A stretch of 64,000 nucleotides of DNA, from contig NZ_JAUYNV010000025.1 of NCBI RefSeq assembly GCF_030698125.1, positions 1 to 64,000 on the forward strand, read 5' to 3'. This DNA is from Methyloversatilis sp. Lineage in GTDB: Bacteria; Pseudomonadota; Gammaproteobacteria; Burkholderiales; Rhodocyclaceae. The notes beneath the pieces were generated by a model. That model made no database searches. It was not told where the DNA came from and worked only from the letters and a program-made list of their open reading frames with translations. The position numbers were made by a program, and so were the translations under genes. Within the stretch, counting starts at the first letter, position 1, and each line of letters starts with the position of its first letter. Of this stretch, positions 41,500 to 51,900 are shown in pieces.

Positions 41500-42240
41500 A
41501 TGGCAAGAGTTGCACTGGTAACAGGCGGCATGGGCGGACTGGGCGAAGCGGTCTGCATCAAGCTCGCTGCACTGGGATTCCGCGTGGTCACCACGCACAG
41601 CCCGGGTAATACGAAGTCAGCCGAATGGCTGCAGGCGATGAACAACATGGGCTATGGATTCAAGGCCTACGCGTGCGATGTGTCTGATTTTGATTCGTGC
41701 AAGGCCTGCGTTGAAACCGTGACCGCGGAAGTGGGGCCGGTGGATGTGCTGGTGAATAACGCCGGCATCACGCGCGACATGACGTTCAAGAAGATGACGG
41801 CAGCGGACTGGAAAGTGGTGATTTCGACCAATCTCGATTCCTGCTTCAACATGACCAAGCAGGTCATCGACGGCATGACCGAGCGCAAGTGGGGCCGCGT
41901 CATCAACGTGTCGTCGGTCAATGGCTCGAAGGGCGCTTTCGGACAGACCAATTATTCGGCGGCGAAGGCCGGCATGCATGGCTTCACCAAGGCGCTGGCA
42001 CTTGAAGTTGCGCGTAACGGCGTGACGGTAAACACGATTTCGCCGGGCTACATCGGCACCAAGATGGTGATGGCAATTCCGCAGGAGATTCTCGACAGCA
42101 AGATCCTGCCGCAAATTCCGGTGTCGCGTCTGGGAAAGCCGGAAGAAATCGCAGGCCTGGTGGCCTACCTGGCGTCGGACGAGGCGGCTTTCGTCACCGG
42201 CGCCAATATAGCAATCAACGGTGGTCAGCATATGGCCTGA
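41500..42240 (+). CDS. phaB: Acetoacetyl-CoA reductase PhaB, copy 1
   Basis: 246 residues, short-chain dehydrogenase. NADPH-binding TGGMGGLGEA (about 7-16), NNAGITRD, and catalytic Ser-Tyr-Lys in SSVNG..NYSAAKAG. It makes (R)-3-hydroxybutyryl-CoA for PHB synthase. AATCGGAGGAGA provides a strong Shine-Dalgarno. It is followed 85 bp later by a paralogue; the two differ over most of the variable positions, so the duplication is not recent. Confidence 0.94.
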   Translation: MARVALVTGGMGGLGEAVCIKLAALGFRVVTTHSPGNTKSAEWLQAMNNMGYGFKAYACDVSDFDSCKACVETVTAEVGPVDVLVNNAGITRDMTFKKMTAADWKVVISTNLDSCFNMTKQVIDGMTERKWGRVINVSSVNGSKGAFGQTNYSAAKAGMHGFTKALALEVARNGVTVNTISPGYIGTKMVMAIPQEILDSKILPQIPVSRLGKPEEIAGLVAYLASDEAAFVTGANIAINGGQHMA

Positions 42241-42325
42241 CCGCCAGCGCGGATGTCCGCGCAAAACTTCCACCCCGTCCGGCGGGGGTGGAAGCTCACT
42301 GACGCAGCTGGCTGGGAGATGAAAA

Positions 42326-43066
42326 ATGACGAAAAGAGTGGCGCTGGTAACCGGCGGTATGGGCGGCCTGGGCACGGCAATCTGCAAGGCACTGGCAAAG
42401 GACGGCTATACCGTGGTAGCCAACTGTCTGCCAGGTTTCCCGCAGAAGGACGAGTGGCTGACGAAGATGCAGACGGAAGGTTTCGACCTGAAGGCTGCCG
42501 AAGGTGACGTGTCGGACTACGAGTCCTGCAAGGCCATGATCGAAAAGGTCGAACAGGATTTCGGACCGGTTGACGTCGTCGTCAACAACGCCGGCATCAC
42601 CCGCGACAAGTTCTTTTCGAAGATGGACAAGGGTCAGTGGGATGCCGTGCTGACCACCAACCTCGACAGCCTGTTCAATGTGACCCATCAGGTTGCCGGC
42701 CGCATGGCCGAGCGTGGCTGGGGACGCATCATCAACATTTCGTCGGTCAATGGCGTCAAGGGTCAGGCGGGCCAGACGAACTACTCTGCCGCCAAGGCTG
42801 GCGTGATCGGCTTCACCAAGGCACTGGCCGCAGAAATGGCCACCAAGGGCGTCACCGTCAATGCCATTTCTCCGGGCTACGTCGGCACTGAAATGGTCAT
42901 GTCGATCCGCGACGACATCCGTCAGAGCATCATCGACTCGGTACCGATGAAGCGTCTGGGCAAGCCGGAAGAAATCGGGGCGGCGGTGTCCTACCTCGCG
43001 TCGGAGCTGGCAGGTTATGTCACCGGCGCAACGCTGAACATCAACGGTGGGCTGTACTACCAGTAA
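42326..43066 (+). CDS. phaB: Acetoacetyl-CoA reductase PhaB, copy 2
   Basis: 246 residues, same length and layout as the preceding copy: TGGMGGLGTAICKALAKDG, NNAGITRDKFF, and SSVNG..QTNYSAAKAGV with the Ser-Tyr-Lys triad. Ends in INGGLYYQ. Substrate-binding segments (NCLPGFPQKDEW) differ from copy 1 (HSPGNTKSAEW), which may reflect different acyl-CoA or cofactor preference. A strong bidirectional hairpin terminator follows at 43105. Confidence 0.94.
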   Translation: MTKRVALVTGGMGGLGTAICKALAKDGYTVVANCLPGFPQKDEWLTKMQTEGFDLKAAEGDVSDYESCKAMIEKVEQDFGPVDVVVNNAGITRDKFFSKMDKGQWDAVLTTNLDSLFNVTHQVAGRMAERGWGRIINISSVNGVKGQAGQTNYSAAKAGVIGFTKALAAEMATKGVTVNAISPGYVGTEMVMSIRDDIRQSIIDSVPMKRLGKPEEIGAAVSYLASELAGYVTGATLNINGGLYYQ

Positions 43067-43104
43067 GGCTCGGCGTCTGAACAATCCGTGCGCCAAGCAT
43101 CAAA

Positions 43105-43143
43105 GCAAAGGCCTTATGCGGCACTGCCGCATAAGGCCTTTGC
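43105..43143. terminator. Strong hairpin terminator between phaB2 and phaR
   Basis: Perfect 18-bp stem from GCAAAGGCCTTATGCGGC and its complement around loop ACT, with A-rich and T-rich ends that let it work in either direction. It separates phaR from the phaCBB transcript. Confidence 0.85.
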
Positions 43144-43218
43144 TTGCTGTATGATCAAAATTGTTGCGGACGGAACCCACCGTCCCGACGAAGAGCCATC
43201 GAGCGAGGACAGGACACA

Positions 43219-43821
43219 ATGAGCGTTTCGCAAAGCCGCGAGGGGACCAGTTCCACCCACAGGCTGATCAAGAAGTACCCCAACCGCCGGCTTTACGATA
43301 CCCGTACGAGTTCCTACATCACATTGTCCGACGTGAAGGAACTGGTCCTCGAAAACGCGGAATTCCAGGTGGTCGATGCCAAGACCGGCGACGACCTGAC
43401 GCGCAGCATCCTGCTGCAGATCATCATCGAAGAAGAGAGTGAAGGCGTGCCGATGTTCACGTCCGACCTGCTGTCGCAGATGATCCGCTTCTACGGCAAC
43501 GCGATGCAGGGCATGATGGGCAAGTACCTTGAGGGCAACATCAAGGCATTCACCGACGTACAGTCCAAGCTGCAGGACCAGGCGCGCGCGATCTACGGCG
43601 ACAACAATGCCATGAGCAAGGATCTGTGGGCCCAGTTCCTGAACTTCCAGGGCCCTGCCATGCAGAGCATGATGGGTGCCTACATGGAACAGAGCAAGCG
43701 CATGTTCGTGCAGATGCAGGAACAGATCGAACAACAGACGCGCTCGATGATGTCCGGCTTCAAGTTCCCGGGCTTCACGCCGCCGCAAGGCGGCGACAAG
43801 GGTCCGCCGCCGACCAAGTAA
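43219..43821 (+). CDS. phaR: PHB synthesis repressor PhaR
   Basis: 200 residues. The N-terminal DNA-binding domain carries the PhaR signature RLIKKYPNRRLYDTRTSSYITLSDVKELV (about 15-43). A PHB accumulation regulatory domain follows (TRSILLQIIIEEESEG), then a Met/Gln-rich helical tail that can associate with granules. PhaR represses phasin and its own gene until nascent PHB titrates it away. It has its own transcription unit between two terminators. Confidence 0.95.
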   Translation: MSVSQSREGTSSTHRLIKKYPNRRLYDTRTSSYITLSDVKELVLENAEFQVVDAKTGDDLTRSILLQIIIEEESEGVPMFTSDLLSQMIRFYGNAMQGMMGKYLEGNIKAFTDVQSKLQDQARAIYGDNNAMSKDLWAQFLNFQGPAMQSMMGAYMEQSKRMFVQMQEQIEQQTRSMMSGFKFPGFTPPQGGDKGPPPTK

Positions 43822-43851
43822 GCGGCAGCATATGACGGTGCGAACCACGCA

Positions 43852-43880
43852 GAGCCGATCCGCAGGGTCGGCTCTTTTGT
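43852..43880 (+). terminator. Intrinsic terminator after phaR
   Basis: Stem GAGCCGA/TCGGCTC with loop TCCGCAGGG followed by TTTTGTTT. Standard rho-independent form. Confidence 0.85.
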
Positions 43881-43896
43881 TTGCGGAGCCGCCGCG

Positions 43897-44436
43897 TTGA
43901 TCAATGCCTGCCTGCTTGCCGATCGGCTGGTGCTGGTGCCGATGACGCATGACGACGTATCCGATCTTGCGCTGATCGCGGCCGACGCGTCGATTTTCCG
44001 TTACATCCCCGACATTGCGCTGCCTTTCGACGCCGGACGCTGGGTGCGCAGCGTGATTGCCAACGACGCGCACCGCATCAAGCACGTGATCCGTCTCAGG
44101 ACAGGCGAGCCGGTCGGCTTCCTGCAACTCGGGCAACGGCGCAACGGCGACCTGCAGATCGGTTATTTCCTCGCCCGCGCGCACTGGGGGCACGGATTCG
44201 CTCGCGAAGCCTGTCTGTGCGTGCTCGGATTTCTCGCCGGTCTGGGCGAAGAACGGCCCGTGCATGCTGCAGTGCATCGCGACAATCTGGCTTCACTCCG
44301 CATGCTCGGATCGATGGGCTTTCGCCGCCTTGATTCGATGCCGCCCCAGGCCGATTTGCCGCCCGACATGATCGACCACGTCCGGCCGCCGTTCCGAGCG
44401 GTCCGGGACGAGCGGGGCGGTATACTTGCGCGTTGA
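43897..44436 (+). CDS. GNAT family N-acetyltransferase (RimJ/RimL-like)
   Basis: 179 residues from TTG 43897 (GGAG 9 nt upstream). The start is needed to include the conserved opening LLADRLVLVPMTHDDVSDL. Acetyl-CoA-binding motif A is IGYFLARAHWGHGFAREA (about 88-105) and the C-terminal RDNLASLRMLGSMGFRRL (about 128-145) is typical. Acetylates an N-terminus or small amine; substrate unknown. It ends 18 bp before rimO and may be co-transcribed with it. Confidence 0.87.
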   Translation: MINACLLADRLVLVPMTHDDVSDLALIAADASIFRYIPDIALPFDAGRWVRSVIANDAHRIKHVIRLRTGEPVGFLQLGQRRNGDLQIGYFLARAHWGHGFAREACLCVLGFLAGLGEERPVHAAVHRDNLASLRMLGSMGFRRLDSMPPQADLPPDMIDHVRPPFRAVRDERGGILAR

Positions 44437-44454
44437 TTTCCTATCGAGTGCTTC

Positions 44455-45786
44455 ATGAGCAAGAATCCGAGTGTGGGCTTCCTCAGCCTTGGGTGTCCCA
44501 AAGCCACGGTAGATTCCGAATCCATCCTGACCCGGCTGCGCTCCGAGGGCTACGACATCTCTCCGACCTACGACGGGGCTGACATCGTCGTGGTGAATAC
44601 CTGCGGCTTCATTGATGCTGCGGTCGAAGAGTCGCTGGACGCGATCGGCGAAGCCCTGGCCGAGAACGGCAAGGTCATCGTGACCGGCTGCATGGGTGCC
44701 GAAGGGCCGAAGCGCCAGCAGGTGCTGGAGACGCATCCGCAGATACTGGCGGTGACCGGTCCGCATGCGACCGAGGAGGTCATGAATGCGGTGCATCGCC
44801 ATCTGCCGAAGCCGCACGACCCGTTCACCGACCTGGTGCCGCCTCAGGGCATCCGGCTGACGCCTTCGCACTATGCCTACCTGAAGATTTCCGAAGGCTG
44901 CAACCACCGCTGCAGCTTCTGCATCATTCCGTCGATGCGCGGCGACCTGGTGAGCCGTCCGATCGGTGACGTGATGCGAGAGGCGGAAACGCTGCGCGAC
45001 GCCGGCGTGCGCGAACTGCTGATCGTGTCGCAGGACACCAGCGCCTACGGTGTCGACGTGAAGTACCGAACCGGTTTCTGGGGCGGCAAGCCGCTGCGCA
45101 CCAAACTGTACGATCTGGCCAGTGCACTGGGCGAACTGGGCATCTGGGTACGCATGCATTATGTATACCCGTATCCGCATGTCGACGACATCCTGCCGCT
45201 GATGGCCGAAGGCAAGATACTTCCCTATCTCGACGTACCGTTCCAGCACGCCAGCCCGCGCATCCTGAAGGCGATGAAGCGCCCGGCCAATGCCGAGAAC
45301 AATCTGGAACGCATCCGCGCCTGGCGCGAAATCTGTCCGGACATCACGATACGCAGCACCTTCATCGCCGGCTTTCCGGGTGAAACAGACGCCGAATTCG
45401 AAGAGCTGCTCGAATTCCTCGGCGAGGCGCGCCTCGACCGGGTGGGCTGCTTTGCCTATTCGCCGGTCGAGGGCGCGACTGCCAACGATCTGCCGGGTGC
45501 AGTGCCGGAAGAGGTGCGCGAAGAGCGCAGGCAGCGTCTGATGGAGTTCCAGGAAGACATCAGCACGCAGCGTCTCGAAGAGAAGATCGATCGCGAAATG
45601 ATCGTGCTGGTCGACGAGGTCGACGACGACGGCGCCGTTGCGCGCAGCGAGGGCGACGCGCCGGACATCGACGGGCTGGTGCATATCCTCGACGGACAGG
45701 ACCTCGATGTCGGCGACTTCGTGCGCGTACGCATCACCGACTGCGACGTGCATGACCTGTACGCCGAACTGGTCATCGAGGACTGA
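44455..45786 (+). CDS. rimO: Ribosomal protein S12 methylthiotransferase RimO
   Basis: 443 residues. N-terminal UPF0004 domain with three cluster Cys ([25 protein letters not shown]), radical-SAM motif CNHRCSFC (about 148-155), and C-terminal TRAM domain. Methylthiolates Asp88/89 of S12. [11 protein letters not shown] rather than a tRNA-type MiaB motif identifies RimO. Confidence 0.96.
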   Translation: MSKNPSVGFLSLGCPKATVDSESILTRLRSEGYDISPTYDGADIVVVNTCGFIDAAVEESLDAIGEALAENGKVIVTGCMGAEGPKRQQVLETHPQILAVTGPHATEEVMNAVHRHLPKPHDPFTDLVPPQGIRLTPSHYAYLKISEGCNHRCSFCIIPSMRGDLVSRPIGDVMREAETLRDAGVRELLIVSQDTSAYGVDVKYRTGFWGGKPLRTKLYDLASALGELGIWVRMHYVYPYPHVDDILPLMAEGKILPYLDVPFQHASPRILKAMKRPANAENNLERIRAWREICPDITIRSTFIAGFPGETDAEFEELLEFLGEARLDRVGCFAYSPVEGATANDLPGAVPEEVREERRQRLMEFQEDISTQRLEEKIDREMIVLVDEVDDDGAVARSEGDAPDIDGLVHILDGQDLDVGDFVRVRITDCDVHDLYAELVIED

Positions 45787-45788
45787 CG

Positions 45789-47219
45789 ATGGAGCGCGAG
45801 CGCATCGCTGACGCGCTCGCCGGGCTGCGCGACATCGTCGGCGATGCCCATGTTCTGTGTGCGGCAGTCGATACCGCTCGGTACTTCACCGACTGGCGCG
45901 GCCGCTACATCGGCGATGCGCTATGCGTCGTGCGCCCGGCGACGACCGACGAGCTGTCACGCGTGGTGCGGCTGTGTGCCGACGCCGGGCTGCCCATGGT
46001 GCCGCAGGGCGGCAATACCGGCCTGTGCGGCGGCGCCACGCCGCGCGCAGGGCAGGGCGAGGTGCTGGTCAATCTGTCGCGCCTGAACCGCATCCGTGCG
46101 CTGGATCGCGACAACGCGTCGATCACTGTCGAAGCCGGCTGCAAGCTGGCTGCCGTCCAGACGGCCGCGCGCGACGCCGGCCTGCTGTTCCCGCTCAGCC
46201 TCGCGTCGGAAGGATCGTGCGAAATCGGCGGCAACCTGTCGACCAACGCGGGTGGCGTGCATGTGTTGCGTCATGGCAATGCGCGCGACCAGGTGCTCGG
46301 GCTGGAAGTCGTGCTGCCCGACGGTCGTGTATGGGACGGGCTGCGCGCCTTGCGCAAGGACAATACCGGCTATGACCTCAAGCACCTGTTCATCGGCGCC
46401 GAGGGCACGCTGGGCTTCATCAGTGCCGCCGTGCTGAAGCTGTCGCCGCTGCCGGCGCATTCGGCGCTTGCCTGGGTGGCGCTGGATGATGCGCAACGTG
46501 GCATCGATCTGCTGGCGCATCTGCGCGCGCAGGCAAGCGACGTGCTGAATGCCTTCGAACTGGTCGGACGCGAAGCGCTGACCCTTGTGCTCAAGCACAT
46601 GCCCGCCACGCGCGACCCCTTGTCCGGCGTTGCGCCCTGGTACGCGCTGATCGAACTGTCAGGCAACCAGCCCGGGCTCGATGAGCGCCTGGGTGCGTTT
46701 CTGGGCGCACGGATGGAGCAGGGCGAGCTGCGTGACGCGGTGATCGCGCAGGATCTTGCGCAGGCGGCTGCACTGTGGGCCCTGCGCGAAAACATTTCCG
46801 AGGCGCAGCGCATCGAAGGTTTCAGCGTCAAGCACGACATCAGCGTGCCGGTCAGCGCGATTCCGTGTTTCATCAATCAGGCCGGCGAACGCATCGCGCA
46901 GGCTTTGCCCGGTGTCCGTATCGTGGTGTTCGGCCATGCCGGTGACGGCAACCTGCACTACAACCTGTCCTTCCCGCAGGCGGACGACAACGCGCGGCTG
47001 CTGGCCGACGCGGCAACCACCAACGCACTCGTCTACGAAACCGTGCGCGCGCTGGCGGGGTCGGTATCGGCCGAGCACGGCATCGGTCAGCTCAAGACAC
47101 AGTTGCTGGCTGAGTGCAAAAGCCCGGTGGAACTCGACCTCATGCGCGCGGTGAAACAGGCGCTGGATCCGCAGGCGCTGATGAATCCAGGGAAGCTGCT
47201 GCCACCGCCTTCCATCTGA
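45789..47219 (+). CDS. FAD-linked D-2-hydroxyacid dehydrogenase (GlcD/D2HGDH-like)
   Basis: 476 residues. FAD_binding_4 domain (about 40-180) with MVPQGGNTGLCGGATP and SEGSCEIGGNLSTNAGG, then the FAD-oxidase C-terminal domain with VFGHAGDGNLHYN (metal-binding His) and SAEHGIGQLK. Oxidises a D-2-hydroxy acid such as D-2-hydroxyglutarate or D-lactate, passing electrons to a carrier. No GlcE/GlcF partners are nearby, so it is not a glycolate oxidase complex. It starts 2 bp after rimO. Confidence 0.9.
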   Translation: MERERIADALAGLRDIVGDAHVLCAAVDTARYFTDWRGRYIGDALCVVRPATTDELSRVVRLCADAGLPMVPQGGNTGLCGGATPRAGQGEVLVNLSRLNRIRALDRDNASITVEAGCKLAAVQTAARDAGLLFPLSLASEGSCEIGGNLSTNAGGVHVLRHGNARDQVLGLEVVLPDGRVWDGLRALRKDNTGYDLKHLFIGAEGTLGFISAAVLKLSPLPAHSALAWVALDDAQRGIDLLAHLRAQASDVLNAFELVGREALTLVLKHMPATRDPLSGVAPWYALIELSGNQPGLDERLGAFLGARMEQGELRDAVIAQDLAQAAALWALRENISEAQRIEGFSVKHDISVPVSAIPCFINQAGERIAQALPGVRIVVFGHAGDGNLHYNLSFPQADDNARLLADAATTNALVYETVRALAGSVSAEHGIGQLKTQLLAECKSPVELDLMRAVKQALDPQALMNPGKLLPPPSI

Positions 47220-47297
47220 AGGCGCTCCTTTATATGCAAATACTCTACTGATATGGAATGAACGGGCGTGCCGGGCGAAAATAATCGACAGACTCAC

Positions 47298-47325
47298 TTT
47301 ACAAAGCGCCCGGACTGCTTATAAT
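47298..47325 (+). promoter_or_regulatory. Sigma-70 promoter of the tRNA operon
   Basis: TTTACA (47298-47303), 16-nt spacer, consensus TATAAT (47320-47325), followed by a GC-rich discriminator GCGCG typical of stringently controlled stable-RNA promoters. The transcript would start about 10 nt before tRNA-Ala. Confidence 0.8.
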
Positions 47326-47341
47326 GCGCGTCTCTTTCGAC

Positions 47342-47417
<76 letters not shown>

Positions 47418-47452
47418 GGCGAAAGAGAAGAAGCAGAAGAAGCAAAAACTAG

Positions 47453-47528
47453 GTCCCCATCGTCTAGAGGCCTAGGACACTACCCTTTCACGGTAGGTAC
47501 CGGGGTTCGAATCCCCGTGGGGACGCCA
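47453..47528 (+). tRNA. tRNA-Glu (TTC)
   Basis: 76 nt ending GCCA. Acceptor GTCCCCA/TGGGGAC, anticodon arm CTACC-CTTTCAC-GGTAG with anticodon TTC, T-loop GGTTCGAATCC. Confidence 0.97.
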
Positions 47529-47583
47529 GTGATTCCGCTGGTCAGTCAAGTGAGTCCGGAAATGCTAGTGCCGGCACCAACAA

Positions 47584-47660
47584 GGAGTGGTAGTTCAGTT
47601 GGTTAGAATACCGGCCTGTCACGCCGGGGGTCGCGGGTTCGAGTCCCGTCCACTCCGCCA
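47584..47660 (+). tRNA. tRNA-Asp (GTC)
   Basis: 77 nt ending GCCA. Acceptor GGAGTGG/CCACTCC, anticodon arm CCGGC-CTGTCAC-GCCGG with anticodon GTC, T-loop GGTTCGAGTCC. Last tRNA of the three-gene transcript. Confidence 0.97.
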
Positions 47661-47666
47661 GCAATA

Positions 47667-47729
47667 ACCGGGGCACAGCATGTGCCCCGGTCAAAGGAAG
47701 GGCCGCTCATGCGGCCCTTTTCTTTTTTT
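47667..47729. terminator. Double terminator after the tRNA operon
   Basis: Two hairpins. ACCGGGGCAC/GTGCCCCGGT at 47667-47691 comes first. AAGGGCCGC/GCGGCCCTT at 47698-47719 follows, with TTTTCTTTTTTT after it. The second is a classic intrinsic terminator for the tRNAs and lies just beyond the end of the convergent GGDEF gene. Confidence 0.92.
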
Positions 47730-47759
47730 GTTCCGTTGCGAACGATCGTACGCGGCGAT

Positions 47760-48767
47760 TCAGAACAGTTCGATCTCGCCGCAGTTGTCCACCTCGAGCA
47801 GTTCTTCGCTGCGCAGCAGGGCCTCGTGCGAATGCACCTGGTTGCGCCCGTGATTCTTCGCGTAATACACGGCGCGGTCGCCACGGTCCACCGCGCTGCT
47901 CGCATTGTCCATCGCGCGCACGCGCGTGAATCCCACGCTCGCGGTGACTGTGCCGACCTGCGGGAATTTGAAGCCCGCAAGCTGTTCGCGGAAGAACTCG
48001 AAGGCGAGCATGGCCTCGCCTTCGTGCTCGGCGCGCAGCAGCACGATGAATTCCTCGCCGCCGAATCGATAGAGCTGTTCGCTCTGGCGAAAAGCGCTGC
48101 GCAGCAGGCGGGCAACGAGCAATAGCACTTCGTCACCGATCAGGTGACCGAAGTTGTCATTCACCCGTTTGAAGTGGTCGATATCGATGACGCCCAGCCA
48201 CCAGGACAAGGGCCAGTCGTCCTTTGTCGGTTCAATGCATTTCAGGAATTGTTCATCGAAGGTCTTGCGGTTCAGCAGACCTGTCAGGCTGTCGCGTTCG
48301 CTGTAGTCGAGCAGCGTGATCTGGTTGCGATAGATTCTCAGCAAACCGGTCACCAGCCGGAGCTGCACCGGCAGCAGAGGCTGTTCGCTGACCAGTTCGA
48401 TGATGCCGAAGCGTCGGGGCCCGGCCCACACTGCGAAAAGATTGAGCCACGGACCGTCATCGTCGCGCAGCGGCAGATCAAGCAGCGGTTCGTCCTGTGC
48501 GAAGGCCTGCTCGAACTGGGGGCGCGACGACAGCTGTGGCAGCGCTTCGAGTGGTGTCCAGGACGGGTCCGCCGCAACCATGCCTTGGCCTTTCGCCATA
48601 CCCGCCTGCAACAGAAGACGCAGGTCTGAACCGTCTCCGACACAGCGGTACAGATTCAGCCGCATCGGGTCGAGCCAGTCCCCCAGAACCGAAACAAAAG
48701 TGCTGTCGATGAGATCGCGGTCACGGTATCCGGTGAGATTGGCGACTGATCCGATGAGATCTGACAT
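47760..48767 (-). CDS. Diguanylate cyclase with N-terminal GAF-like sensor
   Basis: 335 residues from ATG 48767; longer upstream starts read like shadow sequence. The first ~160 residues form a GAF-like domain (LYRCVGDGSDLRLLLQAG; FAVWAGPRRFGIIELVSEQPL). The GGDEF domain (about 180-330) has an active GGEEF motif in RFGGEEFIVLL plus GVIDIDHFKRVNDNFGHLIGDEVL. No RxxD product-inhibition site is obvious four residues before the motif. Makes cyclic di-GMP for biofilm or motility control. Soluble and cytoplasmic. Confidence 0.92.
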   Translation of the reverse strand: MSDLIGSVANLTGYRDRDLIDSTFVSVLGDWLDPMRLNLYRCVGDGSDLRLLLQAGMAKGQGMVAADPSWTPLEALPQLSSRPQFEQAFAQDEPLLDLPLRDDDGPWLNLFAVWAGPRRFGIIELVSEQPLLPVQLRLVTGLLRIYRNQITLLDYSERDSLTGLLNRKTFDEQFLKCIEPTKDDWPLSWWLGVIDIDHFKRVNDNFGHLIGDEVLLLVARLLRSAFRQSEQLYRFGGEEFIVLLRAEHEGEAMLAFEFFREQLAGFKFPQVGTVTASVGFTRVRAMDNASSAVDRGDRAVYYAKNHGRNQVHSHEALLRSEELLEVDNCGEIELF

Positions 48768-48929
48768 AAACGGCGGCGTGTCCGGAAGTAGGAGATTCGT
48801 TCTGGTTATCGGCCCGGATCCGCCGGCACTTGAGTGCCGTCCGCGGCATCGGTCATCGCAGGTTCCCGGGGGCTTCGCCAGTGCCGGGCGGTGATACGCT
48901 CCGTTTTCCCCGTGCCCGATGGATGCAGC

Positions 48930-51900
48930 ATGCCTGTCCACATTCTTGATTCCCGCCCACGCCTTCGCAAGACCTTGATCGGTTTGATCATGTTTCTGGT
49001 TTTGTTCGGCCTGTTCGGATTCTTTGCAGCGCCGCACATCGTGCGCTCACTGGCGGAAAAGCACGGCTCGGAATTTCTCGGCCGGCAGCTCACGCTGAAA
49101 GACGTTTCGATCAACCCGTATACGCTCGAAATGTCTCTGGTCGGCCTGCGCATCCTGGAGGCGAACGAAGAAACCGAGGCACTGAGCCTCGCCCGGCTGG
49201 CGGTGGATGTGGAGTGGTCTTCGGTATTCCGTGGAGCACCGATCGTGCGCTCGGTCGAGATCGACCAGCCGCGCATCCGTCTGGCACGCATCGATGCGTC
49301 GACCTACAACTTCAGCGACGTGCTGAACAAGATTCTCGACCAACCCCCGACCGATGACGAGCCAGCGCGCTTCTCGATCAACAACATCGTGCTGCGCGGG
49401 GGTCACATCGACATCGATGACCAGCCTCTGGGGCGTCAGCACACGATCAGCGACATCGAAATCGGTCTGCCCTTCGTGTCCAATCTGCCGTCCGACATAG
49501 AGCTTCATGTCGAGCCGTCGATCTCCGCGCGGGTCAACGACGCGGCATTTGCGCTGCAGGGCAAGGTACGACCCTTCACCGACGAGCGCGAAGCGACGCT
49601 CAAGCTGGAACTGAAGGCGCTTGATCTGGCGCGAAGCGACGAATACTCGCCGGTACCGCTGGACTTCCGCATCGCCGCCGGCACGCTCGATACCGACATC
49701 GAGATCGGTTTCCGGCAGCCATTGAAGGGCGAGCCGCGCATCACGCTGCGTGGAACGCTGGGCCTGCACGATCTGAAACTTGACGACAAATCCGGTGCCG
49801 CGCTGATCAAGCTGCCGGCGCTCGACGTCGTGCTGAACGAGATTGAACCGCTGATCGGCAAGGTCGACATCGCCAGCGTCCGCATCGACCAGCCGGACAT
49901 TGATGTCGCGCGCGCAAAGGACGGCCGCCTCAACCTGATGTCGCTCGTGCCATCGGCCAGGCCGGAGCCAGCCGAAGTCGCCCCGGCTGATACTCCGGCC
50001 GTTGCGTCGCAGGACGCAGCGGCGACGAAGCCGGACATCAGGATAGCGCTGTTCGAAGTGGTGCAGGCACGCATCGGCATCATCGATGCGGTGCCGGTAC
50101 GCCCGTTCGCCTTCGTCGTCGAACCGATCGACATCGTGCTGCGCGACTTTTCGCTGCAGGGCGACGCGCCCGCCGCGCTGGTGGTCGACGCCAGGGGCGA
50201 GGGCGGTCTGCAGGTCACGGTGGATGCCCGTGTGACAGCCTCGACGATGACTGTCGAAGGAGAGCTGACGGTCGCCAGCCTCGACATCCCCCGCTTTGCC
50301 GGCTATCTGCCGGCTTCGCTGGACTTCATGATCGAACAGGCGCAGGCGCGGCTGGATACGAAGCTGAAGGTCGCGCTGGTCGAGGACGTGGCCCTGGGTC
50401 AAGTAACAGTGACCGAAGCGGGCGTGGCCGGGCTCAAGCTGGTGCGCAAGGGCGCCAGGCAGCCGTTCGCGCAGGCGGACGACATCGTGCTGTCCGGCGC
50501 GACGGTAGATCTGGCGGCCCGCACGGTGAAGGTGGATGCGTTCGACATCGTGCAACCGAAACTGCGCGCCGCGCGCGAAGCCGATGGCAACATCGATCTC
50601 GCCGGTCTTGTCACGGCGTCCTCTCCGCCGATGGCAGCAGCTTCGACCGCAGCCGGTTCCCCGCCGCAAGGTGCGCCCTGGACCGCGTTGCTCGGTGCCT
50701 TCCGCCTGAAGGACGGTGCGGTCCGGTTCGAGGACCGCACGCTGACGAAGCCAGGCGTGGTCGAACTGGACAAGCTCGCGCTGACGGTGGACAACATCGG
50801 CACCGACAAGACCCTCAAGTCGCGTATCGATCTGGCATTTCGCGACGCGGCGGGCGGCCTGTTCGGTGCGCGCGGCGGCTTTTCGCTGCAGCCGGTGTCG
50901 GCCAGCCTGAAGCTGGATGCCCGACGTCTTGACCTGCTGGCCGGACAACCGTGGATGGCCGAGCAGCTCAATGCCGAATTGCTGCGCGGCAATGTCAGCC
51001 TGCGCGGCGACCTGGGCGTGCAGGTCGCACCGGCAGGCAGCTGGGCCCTGTCGTGGAACGGTGAAACCACGGTGGCCGACGTGCATCTGACCGACAAGAT
51101 TCACGCCTCCGACCTGCTCAAGTGGCGCTCGCTTTTCATCGGTGCGGTGGCGTTGAAGCTCGACAGCAGCAAGCCCGACCTGCTGTCGTCGCTGTCGGTC
51201 GGCGAGGTTGCACTGTCCGATTACTTCGCCCGCATCATCCTGTCGAAAGAGGGCCGGCTCAATCTGCAGGACATCGTGAAGCAGCCGGCCAGCGCCCTCA
51301 CGTCAGTTGCGCCGCCCACCGCGCCGATCGTTGCCGCGCCGCCGGCCCCGCCCAAGCCACCTGCCTCACAGAGCGCCGCACTGGCCAGGATGATCGATGC
51401 AGCGCGGCCGCCGGTCGACGTGAAGACGATTGTGCTGCAGGGCGGACAGGTCGATTTCAGTGACTTCTTCATCAAGCCGAACTACCGCGCGCAACTGTCG
51501 AATCTTGGCGGACGGGTGTCCGGCCTGAGTTCGAAGTCAGGTACCGCGGGCGAGGTCGAACTGCGCGGCGTGGTTGAAGGTTCGGCGCCGATCGACATCA
51601 CCGGGCGCATCAATCCACTGGCCGGGCCGCTGTTTCTCGACCTCAAGGCCAATGCGCGCGGCATCGAGCTGGCACCGCTGTCGCCTTACTCGAGCAAGTA
51701 CGTGGGCTATGGCATCGAGAAGGGCAAGCTGAGCGTCCGCATCGCCTACAAGATCGAGAATGACCAGCTCACGGCACAGAACAATGTGGTGCTCGACCAG
51801 CTCACCTTCGGCGCGCCGGTCGACAGCCCGGACGCGATCAAGGCGCCGATTCTTCTGGCGGTGTCGCTGCTCAAGGACCGCAACGGCGTCATCGACATCC

